Below, one piece after another: positions 1-7,152 of a DNA stretch of 16,234 bases. This stretch comes from Bacillota bacterium (lineage in GTDB: Bacteria > Bacillota > Clostridia > Lachnospirales > Lachnospiraceae). Both the position numbers and the translations under genes were made by a program. The notes under the pieces are model-generated. The model did no database searches, was not told where the DNA came from, and saw only the letters and a list, made by a program, of their open reading frames with translations. The stretch spans positions 1 through 16,234 of the forward strand of contig JAEWEO010000085.1 of assembly GCA_023389295.1 (NCBI GenBank), in the 5' to 3' direction. Numbering within the stretch: position 1 is the stretch's first letter; each line of letters begins with the position of its first letter.

Positions 1-2794
1 CAAAAATTCTATAATCCTTCTCTGTAAAACCTCTCTCCTTTAGGGAAGCTGCAGAAGCCTCTGTCATTTCTACTAGAATGGAACCATAATCCGGTTGGAA
101 CAATTCCATTTCTGATATATTGTCATTCAGTTTTACTCCCAACTTATTACCAAAGACCATTTTACTAATAGCCTCTGCCACACCGCCCATACCTAGGGCA
201 TAAGCTGACATTATCTCCTTATTTCTCATGAGATTAGTAATTTTATTGTACATATCTTTTGCCTGTTCATAATTCGGTAAATCATACTCATCCTTTTTCA
301 GAGAAAAGCAAATGAATACATTGCCCGGTGTTTTGGCATCCGTTGTAATAATCTGTCCGCTTTTTGCTATATCTACTGCAAAGGAAACTAAGGTAGGGGG
401 CACGTCAATATCATTGAAGCTTCCGGACATACTATCCTTACCACCAATGGATGGAAGACCAAGTTTTACTTGGGCATCATAGGCACCAAGTAGTGCTGCC
501 ATAGGCTCTCCCCAACGCTTTGGATCATTACCAAGTCTTTGAAAGAACTCTTGGAATGTAAAGCGGATACCGGTATAATCTCCGCCTGCAGCAACTATCT
601 TAGCTACGGAAGAGATAACTGCATAGATGGCTCCATGGAAAGGTGACCAACTTGAGAGGTAAGGATCAAATCCATAACTCATCATGGAGACAGTATCACA
701 TTCTCCACGTAATACCGGTAATTTAGCTGTCATGGTTTGAATGGGTGACAGCTGATATTTACCCCCATAGGGCATGGTAACCGTTGCTGCTCCGATGGAG
801 CTGTCAAACATTTCGACTAATCCTTTTTTCGAGCATATATTTAAATCAGCTAAGTTCTTAAGCCATTTTTCTTTAAAATCAGTACCTTCACCTGAGTCCT
901 TCGTTAGGTAGTTTTCTTCCTTCTTTGGAGGAGTTATATACGCAACCGCTTCCTGATGTGCTCCATTGGTATCCAGAAAAGCTCTTGAGATATTAACAAT
1001 CTCATTCCCTTTCCAGTTCATAATAAGTCTGGGGGATTTAGTAACTTCCGCTACAACAACCGCTTCCAAGTTTTCTTCTTTGGCATACCCTAATAGTTTT
1101 TCCACATCATTCGGATCAACTACAATGGCCATACGTTCTTGGGATTCAGAAATTGCTAGTTCCGTGCCATCTAGTCCCGCATATTTTTTAGGAACTTGAT
1201 CCAAATCAATTTTTAGACCTGCTGCCAGTTCTCCGATTGCCACAGATACACCACCGGCACCAAAGTCATTGCATTTTTTTATTAAACGGCTTACTTCTTC
1301 CCTACGAAATAGACGCTGAAGCTTGCGTTCTGTCGGAGCATTTCCTTTCTGGACCTCCGCTCCACAGGTTGCAATAGATTCTGTATTGTGACTCTTTGAA
1401 GACCCGGTAGCTCCACCGCATCCATCACGTCCGGTTCTTCCTCCCATTAGGATGATAATATCTCCCGGATCTGAACTCTCACGGATTACATTCTTTCTGG
1501 GAGCTGCTCCCATTACTGCTCCAATTTCCATTCTCTTCGCCACATAATTAGGATGATATACTTCATCTACTAGTCCCGTAGCTAAACCAATTTGATTACC
1601 GTAGGAGCTATAGCCTGCTGCCGCTCCGGTACAAATCTTTCTCTGTGGTAATTTACCGATTAAAGTATCTTTGATTGAAGTGGTCGGATCAGCTGCTCCG
1701 GTAACTCGCATTGCTTGATAAACATATCCTCTTCCTGATAGAGGATCTCGTATTGCACCACCAAGACAAGTAGCGGCACCGCCAAATGGTTCTATCTCAG
1801 TCGGATGGTTGTGGGTCTCATTCTTAAAGAACACCAGCCATTCCTCTGTTTGACCATCAATTTCCACGGGCACAATGATGGAGCAGGCATTGATCTCATC
1901 GGATACTTCCATATCTTCCAGCTTGCCTTCTGCCTTTAATTTTTTCATAGCAAGCAAAGCGATATCCATAAGTGAGATATACTTATCATCCCTTCCCTGG
2001 TATAGCTTTTCTCGTTCTTCTATATAATTTTCATATGCTTGCCTAATCGGTTTGGTATAATAACCTTCTTCGAAAGTGACCTCTTTTAATTCCGTTAAAA
2101 ATGTAGTGTGACGGCAATGATCCGACCAGTACGTATCCAGAACACGGATCTCTGTCATAGATGGATTGCGTTTCTCTTCTTCAAGAAAATACTTCTGAAT
2201 AAATTTAAAATCCTCCATTGTCATGGCAAGATTTAAAGAAGCATACAGTATGGTCAACTCTTCTTCCTTCATATGACAAAAGCCCTCCAAGATTTCTACC
2301 TCTTGTGGCTCTTCATAACGATCGATTAAGGTCTGCGGCTTAATCTCATCGGTTTCACGGGAATCGACCGGATTGATGCAGTACTCCTTAATTTTCTCGA
2401 ACTCTTCTTCTGTAATATCACCCTTTAGAATATAAGTAGTTGCAGTTCGAATGATTGGTTCTTCCTTCTCATTTAGCAACTTTACACATTGCTCTGCAGA
2501 ATCTGCTCGCTGATCAAATTGTCCCGGCAAATATTCTACAGAAAAAATATAATCCTCATCCTCCATAGGAGCGATTTCTTCATAGAGTAAATCCAAAGGA
2601 GGTTCTGAAAATACTGTTCCTAGCGCTTTATTCAGAGTAGTCTCACTAACTTTCTCTATATCGTAACGGATTAGAACACGAAGGTGATCCAAACCCTTTA
2701 TATCTAAGTATTTGCAAAGTTCTGCTTTAAGTTCCTTTGCTCTGACCGCATAAGGTGCTCTTTTCTCTACATATATTCTTTTTACATTGCCCAT
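1..2794 (-). CDS. purL: Phosphoribosylformylglycinamidine (FGAM) synthase, large single-chain form; 3' end beyond left edge
   Basis: This enzyme converts FGAR, ATP and glutamine to FGAM in cytosolic purine synthesis. The frame is open from the ATG at 2794 to the left edge, giving 931 codons. The start follows an AAAGGAG box 6 bases upstream. Residues 1 to about 100 look like the fused PurS-like region. SDHCRH at 224-229 is the FGAM synthase signature, followed by the ATP-binding domain with ETHNHPTEIEPFGGAATC, the GGRTGRDGCGGATGSSKS glycine-rich stretch, and a second synthetase half containing GGKDSMSGSF. From memory, family members of this clostridial type (TIGR01857) run to about 1250 residues, so roughly 300 residues are missing. 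These should hold the C-terminal glutaminase domain that supplies ammonia. The gene is divergent from a LysR-type regulator, and no purine riboswitch fits in the short leader. The family call is firm; the C-terminal architecture is inferred. Confidence 0.95.
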   Translation of the reverse strand, partial: MGNVKRIYVEKRAPYAVRAKELKAELCKYLDIKGLDHLRVLIRYDIEKVSETTLNKALGTVFSEPPLDLLYEEIAPMEDEDYIFSVEYLPGQFDQRADSAEQCVKLLNEKEEPIIRTATTYILKGDITEEEFEKIKEYCINPVDSRETDEIKPQTLIDRYEEPQEVEILEGFCHMKEEELTILYASLNLAMTMEDFKFIQKYFLEEEKRNPSMTEIRVLDTYWSDHCRHTTFLTELKEVTFEEGYYTKPIRQAYENYIEEREKLYQGRDDKYISLMDIALLAMKKLKAEGKLEDMEVSDEINACSIIVPVEIDGQTEEWLVFFKNETHNHPTEIEPFGGAATCLGGAIRDPLSGRGYVYQAMRVTGAADPTTSIKDTLIGKLPQRKICTGAAAGYSSYGNQIGLATGLVDEVYHPNYVAKRMEIGAVMGAAPRKNVIRESSDPGDIIILMGGRTGRDGCGGATGSSKSHNTESIATCGAEVQKGNAPTERKLQRLFRREEVSRLIKKCNDFGAGGVSVAIGELAAGLKIDLDQVPKKYAGLDGTELAISESQERMAIVVDPNDVEKLLGYAKEENLEAVVVAEVTKSPRLIMNWKGNEIVNISRAFLDTNGAHQEAVAYITPPKKEENYLTKDSGEGTDFKEKWLKNLADLNICSKKGLVEMFDSSIGAATVTMPYGGKYQLSPIQTMTAKLPVLRGECDTVSMMSYGFDPYLSSWSPFHGAIYAVISSVAKIVAAGGDYTGIRFTFQEFFQRLGNDPKRWGEPMAALLGAYDAQVKLGLPSIGGKDSMSGSFNDIDVPPTLVSFAVDIAKSGQIITTDAKTPGNVFICFSLKKDEYDLPNYEQAKDMYNKITNLMRNKEIMSAYALGMGGVAEAISKMVFGNKLGVKLNDNISEMELFQPDYGSILVEMTEASAASLKERGFTEKDYRIF

Positions 2795-2866
2795 AGTAAA
2801 ACTCCTTTTCTAACAAGAGTCAACTTCCTTGTGTGAAGTGTTATCGCAGTTTCTCATAAAGATTAC

Positions 2867-2899
2867 TTGCATTATAGCATAATCTATCTTATAATTAAA
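2867..2899. promoter_or_regulatory. Back-to-back overlapping promoters for purL (minus) and the LysR gene (plus)
   Basis: For purL, a perfect TATAAT lies at 2876-2871 on the minus strand with a weak TTTAAT -35 at 2899-2894 and a 17-base spacer. For the regulator, TTGCAT at 2867-2872 and TATAAT at 2890-2895 on the plus strand are also 17 bases apart. Each -10 box overlaps the other promoter's -35 box, so the polymerases should compete. The 13-base inverted repeat ATTATAGCATAAT (2871-2883) covers the purL -10 and the edge of the regulator -35, and could be an operator. Both -35 boxes are poor matches; this is a prediction from sequence only. Confidence 0.55.
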
Positions 2900-2971
2900 A
2901 TTAATATATGTTAATCTTTTTATTAGACTTACTAATAGATAATATGCATTGAGAAAGGCATGGTTATTTTT

Positions 2972-3871
2972 ATGGATATAAATTATGAATTGTATAAGGT
3001 ATTTTATCATGTAGCAAAAAGTCTTAGCTTTTCTGATGCAGCTGACACTTTATATATCTCACAATCTGCGGTCAGCCAATCCATTAAAACTTTGGAGAGG
3101 CGCTTGAATCAGACATTATTTATTCGTAGCACCAAGCGAGTTGCCCTAACGAAGGAAGGGGAACTTCTTTTAAAACATGTGGAACCTGCAATCAACCTCA
3201 TTAGTCGAGGTGAAAATCAACTCTGTATCGATCCACAGAATGGGGTCCAACTTAGAATTGGAGCAAGTGATACCATCTGTCGATATTATTTGGTTCCATT
3301 TTTAAATAATTTTCATAAGCAATATCCAAATATTCACATTAAGGTTACCAATGCGACCTCCTTACAATGTGCAAAGCTTCTGGAACGCAATGAGGTTGAT
3401 ATCATTGTAACCAACTCACCCAATTCTGCTTTAAATAATATGATGCAAATCATTCCCGTAAAGGAATTTAAGGATATCTTTATCGCTAATCCCGAGGCAT
3501 TTCCTATTACGGATCATACTGTTACCTTACAGGAGCTTCAACAATATCCCATCCTGATGTTGGACAAGCGCTCTACAACCAGTATATTTTTGCATAATCT
3601 GTTTTTAGAGAATTCCCTGGACCTGGTTCCTGCTATCGAATTAAGTAGCAATGATCTTCTAATAGACTTAGCACGAATAGGCCTTGGTATAGCTTTTATC
3701 CCTGACTTTTGTATGAATAATAAGGAGAACCTTTCCCTTATTCATACCACCAAGGAGATACCTTCCCGTTTGCTGGTAGCTGCTTACAATAATGATATTC
3801 CCATCTCTGATGCAGCGAAGTATTTTATTGATAGCCTCGTTACCGCCTATGATAACGAACAGAAAGCATAA
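2972..3871 (+). CDS. LysR-family transcriptional regulator
   Basis: This is a 299-residue DNA-binding regulator of the LysR type. The N-terminal winged helix-turn-helix covers about residues 1-60, with the typical pattern FSDAADTLYISQSAVSQSIK followed by LERRLNQTLFIRS. A linker and an effector-binding domain of periplasmic-binding-protein fold follow (about 90-295, starting LRIGASDTICRYYLVPFL). I chose the second ATG (2972) because family members commonly begin MDINYELYKVFY. An upstream ATG at 2960 adds four residues but sits one base from the GAGAAAGG box, whereas 2972 sits 13 bases away, so the start is not settled. The effector is unknown. It is divergent from purL with interlocked promoters, so it may regulate itself and perhaps purL, which is inferred from position alone. 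A hairpin terminator follows 23 bases after the stop. Confidence 0.92.
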   Translation: MDINYELYKVFYHVAKSLSFSDAADTLYISQSAVSQSIKTLERRLNQTLFIRSTKRVALTKEGELLLKHVEPAINLISRGENQLCIDPQNGVQLRIGASDTICRYYLVPFLNNFHKQYPNIHIKVTNATSLQCAKLLERNEVDIIVTNSPNSALNNMMQIIPVKEFKDIFIANPEAFPITDHTVTLQELQQYPILMLDKRSTTSIFLHNLFLENSLDLVPAIELSSNDLLIDLARIGLGIAFIPDFCMNNKENLSLIHTTKEIPSRLLVAAYNNDIPISDAAKYFIDSLVTAYDNEQKA

Positions 3872-3894
3872 AAATATAAGATTGCATTAAAAAT

Positions 3895-3931
3895 GCCCGG
3901 TAGATGTTTTTCACAACTAACCGGGCTTTTT
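3895..3931. terminator. Rho-independent terminator, probably bidirectional
   Basis: A GCCCGGT arm at 3895-3901 pairs with ACCGGGC at 3920-3926, with an 18-base loop and TTTTT at 3927-3931. It ends the regulator transcript on the plus strand. On the minus strand the same stem is followed by ATTTTT, so it can also end mgsA, whose stop codon lies 43 bases away. The two genes converge here. Confidence 0.85.
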
Positions 3932-3973
3932 ATAAGATTATATAGACTCTTAATCGTCCATATATCAGAATTT

Positions 3974-4450
3974 TTACTTAAACTCCTCAAGTCTACCTTG
4001 AATTACTTTATTATAATTTTGAACTTTTCTCTCATATTCCTCATTCATGTATACGGAGGTAATCATAAAATCAGCCGTTGCTCTGCTATTCGCAACCGGA
4101 ATGTCATATACCGCGCAGATACGAAGTAGTGCCTTCACATCCGGATCATGAGGTTGAGCAGCTAAGGGATCCCAGAAGAAGATAACAAAATCGATATTTC
4201 CCTCAACGATTCGTGAACCAATCTGTAGATCTCCACCAAGGGGACCGCTGTTATATGCCTTAACCGGTAATCCGGTTTTATCTACGATTAAGCGTGCTGT
4301 TGTTCCTGTTCCACATAAAAAGTGATTCTTTAATATGTCCTTGTTCTTCTGTACCCACTCAACAAGCTCATGTTTCTTGGTATCATGGGCAATGAGAGCA
4401 ATGTGTTTTTGTTTTCCAATGGAAAAGCTAATGTAATCATCTTGTAGCAT
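3974..4450 (-). CDS. mgsA: Methylglyoxal synthase
   Basis: This 158-residue cytosolic enzyme converts dihydroxyacetone phosphate to methylglyoxal and phosphate, a bypass of lower glycolysis used when sugar phosphates pile up. All family signatures are visible: ALIAHDTKKHEL with His22, Asp23 and Lys26; the phosphate-binding CGTGTT at 46-51; NSGPLGGDLQIG with catalytic Asp74; FFWDPL with Asp94; and PHDPDVKALLR with His101. These match E. coli MgsA residues with an offset of three (Asp71, Asp91, His98). Length is close to the E. coli enzyme (152). The last ~25 residues are a charged helix. The start follows an AGAGG box. The gene is monocistronic, between its own promoter and a shared terminator; a long palindrome in the leader may bear on its control. 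Confidence 0.96.
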   Translation of the reverse strand: MLQDDYISFSIGKQKHIALIAHDTKKHELVEWVQKNKDILKNHFLCGTGTTARLIVDKTGLPVKAYNSGPLGGDLQIGSRIVEGNIDFVIFFWDPLAAQPHDPDVKALLRICAVYDIPVANSRATADFMITSVYMNEEYERKVQNYNKVIQGRLEEFK

Positions 4451-4466
4451 CTTTTGTTACCTCTCT

Positions 4467-4484
4467 TACCTAAATATTTAGGTA
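4467..4484. promoter_or_regulatory. 18-bp perfect palindrome in the mgsA leader
   Basis: TACCTAAATATTTAGGTA reads the same on both strands. It lies 17 bases upstream of the mgsA ATG and about 70 bases downstream of the predicted promoter, just ahead of the ribosome binding site. It could be a dimeric repressor operator acting as a roadblock, or a 5'-UTR hairpin. Nothing in the sequence chooses between these. Confidence 0.5.
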
Positions 4485-4554
4485 CCTTAGAAACACCAAA
4501 ACATTTCATATTCAATGGTTTCTCAATTACCTACTTGTTTATTTCTATATTTTT

Positions 4555-4583
4555 ATCATATAGGAAATCTACTTATATTGCAA
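4555..4583 (-). promoter_or_regulatory. Predicted sigma-A promoter of mgsA
   Basis: The -35 box TTGCAA (4583-4578) and the -10 box TATGAT (4560-4555) are separated by exactly 17 bases. This places the transcript start near 4548 and leaves a leader of about 98 bases before the ATG at 4450. Confidence 0.6.
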
Positions 4584-4620
4584 GTAACTTTATGTTAAAT
4601 CTATGCAAGATAATAATCAG

Positions 4621-4783
4621 CTAATTTATCTTGGCTCCACCCCATTCAACTACATGTAAGCCCGTTCTCTCCCATGTAGATAATAAATTCATTACATTCT
4701 TTATCGTTTAATCCAAAGTAACTTAGCTTTTCTTCCAGAAATTTAGTTGTATCCTTCCCCTTAACAACAAAGCCTTTGCTCAT
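4621..4783 (-). pseudogene. Degenerate 3' remnant of a protein-coding gene, tail split over two frames
   Basis: From 4783 a 45-codon frame reads MSKGFVVKGKDT, then FLEEKLSYFGLNDKECNEFIIY, and stops at 4646. The neighbouring frame from 4674 reads WERTGLHVVEWGGAKIN and stops at 4621. From memory, clostridial proteins with a GFVV.G.DT..FLEEKL..LGL...E.NEFI.YW segment end in ..GF.VVEWGG.., with several dozen residues between. Here the middle part appears deleted and the join is out of frame. The upstream edge overlaps the lipoprotein stop codon as ATGA. Codons upstream of the ATG in the first frame (GVSDITFN) are open for only about 12 residues. It could therefore be the broken tail of the lipoprotein gene itself or of another gene fused to it. 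The family link rests on recall and has not been searched. Confidence 0.6.
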
Positions 4784-5310
4784 ATTAAAGGTAATATCGG
4801 ATACTCCTTCATCTCAATTAGCTCATTTACAGGGGACATGGGAATTACACCATTTTCATCAATTTCCTTCAGAGCATCAGCATCTTCCTCTATGTCGGCA
4901 TATTCTAACCATAGATAAGTTAAGCCATCCCATGTATTGGTCTTAATGTCATACCAGAATATTTCGCCTTCTTCATTGATCACTTTTAACAAATCCTGAT
5001 AGTCTGTAAACCTGATCGTATCTCCGTTCACCAATCGAAACGTATAATCATAATAAGGTGCTACTTCCGATGCTTCTATCTCCGCTTCCTCTTCTATTTC
5101 TACCTTCTGAAGAAGTTTCATAAATTCTGAGATACCTTCTGCATCGGATACAACCAAAACCTCCGATTCCTCCTCTGTAAAAACCTGCACCTCCACATTC
5201 ATAACCTCATCTGCTTCAAAGCACATGATGGAATCCGTGGAAATTGGTTTACTACAACCACCCAATAGAAGTGCCCCTAAGATAACCCACATTAACCTAG
5301 ATATTTTCAT
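4780..5310 (-). CDS. Putative lipoprotein of unknown function, possibly frameshifted
   Basis: The 176-residue product starts with a basic residue and a hydrophobic helix that ends in LLLGGC, a good lipobox with the lipid-attachment Cys at 19. It should be anchored on the outer face of the membrane. The rest is soluble and very acidic. A stretch from about 40 to 125 (VEVQVFTEEESEVLVV, then YDYTFRLVNGDTIRF) looks beta-rich. I do not recognise a domain. The start is preceded by GGGGGA 7 bases upstream and a predicted promoter. Its stop overlaps the ATG of a remnant whose sequence looks like a protein tail in another frame, so the reading EYPILPLI at the end may be a frameshift product and the original protein longer. 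It may be intact with a translationally coupled remnant behind it. Confidence 0.7.
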   Translation of the reverse strand: MKISRLMWVILGALLLGGCSKPISTDSIMCFEADEVMNVEVQVFTEEESEVLVVSDAEGISEFMKLLQKVEIEEEAEIEASEVAPYYDYTFRLVNGDTIRFTDYQDLLKVINEEGEIFWYDIKTNTWDGLTYLWLEYADIEEDADALKEIDENGVIPMSPVNELIEMKEYPILPLI

Positions 5311-5356
5311 ATAAATTCCCCCATAGAATTAGAATATGTCCTTCCATTTCTTCTTA

Positions 5357-5384
5357 ATCATATCACTTATAATAGCATATTCAA
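5357..5384 (-). promoter_or_regulatory. Predicted promoter of the lipoprotein gene
   Basis: TTGAAT (5384-5379) and TATGAT (5362-5357) are 16 bases apart on the minus strand, about 47 bases upstream of the lipoprotein ATG. The repeat array begins roughly 20 bases upstream of the -35 box. Confidence 0.45.
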
Positions 5385-5402
5385 ACATTTTCTTCCAAAT
5401 GT

Positions 5403-5580
5403 AAGGAATTCTTAAAAATGCAAGGAAATCTTATAATTCTAAAGAATTTATTTTAAGGAACTTCTATTATTTTAAGGAACTTCTATTATCTAAAGAACTT
5501 CTATTATCTAAAGGAATTCTATTATCTAAAGAACTTCTATTATCTAAAGAACTTCTATTATCTAAAGGAATTCTAATAAA
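5403..5580. repeat. Tandem repeat array, 18-19-bp unit
   Basis: Six full units and a partial seventh lie at 5455-5580, with consensus AAAGAACTTCTATTATCT. Unit starts are 5455 (19 bases), 5474, 5492, 5510, 5528, 5546 and 5564 (partial). Units 4 and 7 carry AAAGGAATTCT instead of AAAGAACTTCT. Three more degenerate units (5403, 5422, 5441) lead into the array from the left, so it decays toward the lipoprotein gene. Most units contain AGAACTTCT, an inverted repeat around one base. The array lies 18 bases after the stop of the membrane protein gene and just upstream of the lipoprotein promoter. It has no start codon in its open plus-strand frame and is not coding. Confidence 0.9.
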
Positions 5581-5598
5581 ATATGATTATTTGTTATC

Positions 5599-6927
5599 TC
5601 ACTTTTCGTCTAAAGGGACCTTATCCTTCTTCCTTCGAAAGGCTTCAATGGCTGGTATTACAATTCCCGCTACAATTCCTGCAGAAAAACCGGTGTTATA
5701 TAAATTCATACCTCCATGAAGAATTCCCGAATTTAATACCACGGAGGAGTTGATAAAGCCCGCAATGACACCATAAATCCATCCATAATGTCCGCCTATG
5801 GGTGCAAGACCGGTTCCAAAGAGTGCTGCCAATTGTATGTGTGGATCCGATATATGCCATATTTTTGTAAGGCTGCCAATAGCAACTCCAAGAAAAATAG
5901 GAACAATATTTCTGATATGCTTTCCATAGGCCCCAAAACTCATGATTGTCAGAATACCACCGATGGTTGGTCCGTTTAGATCCCCTTGCACCAGAATAAT
6001 ATAAACCATAGCACAAAAGCCATTGATACCCATGTTGAATAAAGTTGTACCCATGCCTTCCAGTTTTACAAAATCTGTGCCGGAAACCCCTGAATATTTT
6101 ATAATATTTCTTATCTTTTTCATGCTATTACGGTCTAGTATGTATCCCAATATCATCATGGACAGGAAATAGATACTTAAGAACACTCCAAATAACAGAT
6201 TATTACCTTCACTCCAAACTAGTTTACTATAGGATACAAAGCCATAGGAACGAAAAAGCGAGACATAGATCGTTCCAAGTAATCCTGCCGTAAATCCAAC
6301 GTTATATAGGTTAAATCCTTTATGAATATGGAACAGATGGGCAGCTAACGGTGGCAATAAAAATCCGATGCTTAGTCCTACCGAAATACTAAGAATTATC
6401 TTAAACCAGATTGGTAACTCAAGTGAAAAACAGATTTCGGATATAATAGGTGCCAGACTGGTACCAAAAAAAGCCGTATAGATATGTTTTTGTATTTTAT
6501 CTTTTTTAAATTTGGCATAAAGCACTACACCTAAGATAATAAACCACACGTTGAATAGATTCTTACCAAAGAGTGCAAAACCACCCATTAAAAAGATACC
6601 TGCAATGGAGATTCCACTTATATCAACCTTCAAAAGATATAAAATTAGAAGTGAAAGTAGCATTAAAATACCGGAATTAACAAAGGTGGCGCCAATTCCT
6701 CCAATCTCAATGTAATCAGTTATAAGTAAATCAGGTTCAATAATAATTTCATAAATACCTTTGATAATTTTCTTGGATGAATCCATCAGGAATCCAAATA
6801 GAACAAAGACAAATGAATAGATTGTAAATATTAGATAGTTGACTCGATTTGATACTATGTATTTTTCTTTTGAGGGGTTTTCAATTTTCGTATTGTCATT
6901 CTTACTGGTAACTAATCTTCTCCTCAT
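5599..6927 (-). CDS. Polytopic membrane protein of unknown function, DUF1576-like, internally duplicated
   Basis: The 442-residue product has a charged N-terminal tail (1-30) and then about a dozen hydrophobic segments. It is built of two related halves. GGIGATFVNSGI (76-87) recurs as EGMGTTLFNMGI (290-301), FFGTSLAPI (153-161) as LFGTGLAPI (369-377), and GFNLYNVGFTAG (204-215) as GMNLYNTGFSAG (406-417). The repeated Gly/Asn motifs inside membrane segments are what one expects of a transporter or channel with inverted or tandem repeats. I place it in the DUF1576 family from memory. Substrate and function are unknown. The start has an AAGGAG box at good spacing and a strong promoter. It appears monocistronic; no clear terminator follows, only the repeat array. 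Confidence 0.85.
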   Translation of the reverse strand: MRRRLVTSKNDNTKIENPSKEKYIVSNRVNYLIFTIYSFVFVLFGFLMDSSKKIIKGIYEIIIEPDLLITDYIEIGGIGATFVNSGILMLLSLLILYLLKVDISGISIAGIFLMGGFALFGKNLFNVWFIILGVVLYAKFKKDKIQKHIYTAFFGTSLAPIISEICFSLELPIWFKIILSISVGLSIGFLLPPLAAHLFHIHKGFNLYNVGFTAGLLGTIYVSLFRSYGFVSYSKLVWSEGNNLLFGVFLSIYFLSMMILGYILDRNSMKKIRNIIKYSGVSGTDFVKLEGMGTTLFNMGINGFCAMVYIILVQGDLNGPTIGGILTIMSFGAYGKHIRNIVPIFLGVAIGSLTKIWHISDPHIQLAALFGTGLAPIGGHYGWIYGVIAGFINSSVVLNSGILHGGMNLYNTGFSAGIVAGIVIPAIEAFRRKKDKVPLDEK

Positions 6928-6982
6928 ATACTCTCCTTCGGTTAATTATCAAAATGGCAATCGATATTAGATTTTTATAATC

Positions 6983-7011
6983 AATTATATCATGAAATAA
7001 TTAGTCTTACA
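6983..7011 (-). promoter_or_regulatory. Predicted sigma-A promoter of the DUF1576-like gene
   Basis: TTGTAA (7011-7006) and a perfect TATAAT (6988-6983) are 17 bases apart on the minus strand. The predicted start lies about 50 bases upstream of the ATG at 6927. Confidence 0.65.
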
Positions 7012-7046
7012 ATTACTGTTACAAGCGGATTTTATAAAATTTTAAT

Positions 7047-7118
7047 AAAAAAAGCATGCAGTCTTTTTTATTACAAATGCCACCTTTTTGATAACATTGT
7101 AGAGATAAGACCGCATGC
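7047..7118 (-). terminator. Rho-independent terminator of valS
   Basis: On the minus strand GCATGCGGTCTT (7118-7107) pairs with AAGACTGCATGC (7065-7054), 12 pairs including one G-U, and is followed by seven T (7053-7047). The loop is long (41 bases) but can fold further, with CTACAATG facing CATTTGTA near its middle. It begins 35 bases after the valS stop codon. Confidence 0.8.
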
Positions 7119-7152
7119 CTTTTGAACTATACGTGTACTAATTTAATTGATT

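Noticed and set aside
2810..3010. Small minus-strand frame across the purL/regulator intergenic region
   Set aside because: It covers both predicted promoters and the regulator's start, has no ribosome site and a random-looking product.
4330..4515. Minus-strand 61-codon frame overlapping the start of mgsA
   Set aside because: It overlaps mgsA in another frame, contains the leader palindrome and has no recognisable content.
5405..5640. Open plus-strand frame through the repeat array that would encode repeated Lys-Glu-Leu-Leu-Leu-Ser
   Set aside because: There is no start codon or ribosome site in front of it, and it continues as antisense of the membrane protein gene. The reverse strand has stops in two frames.
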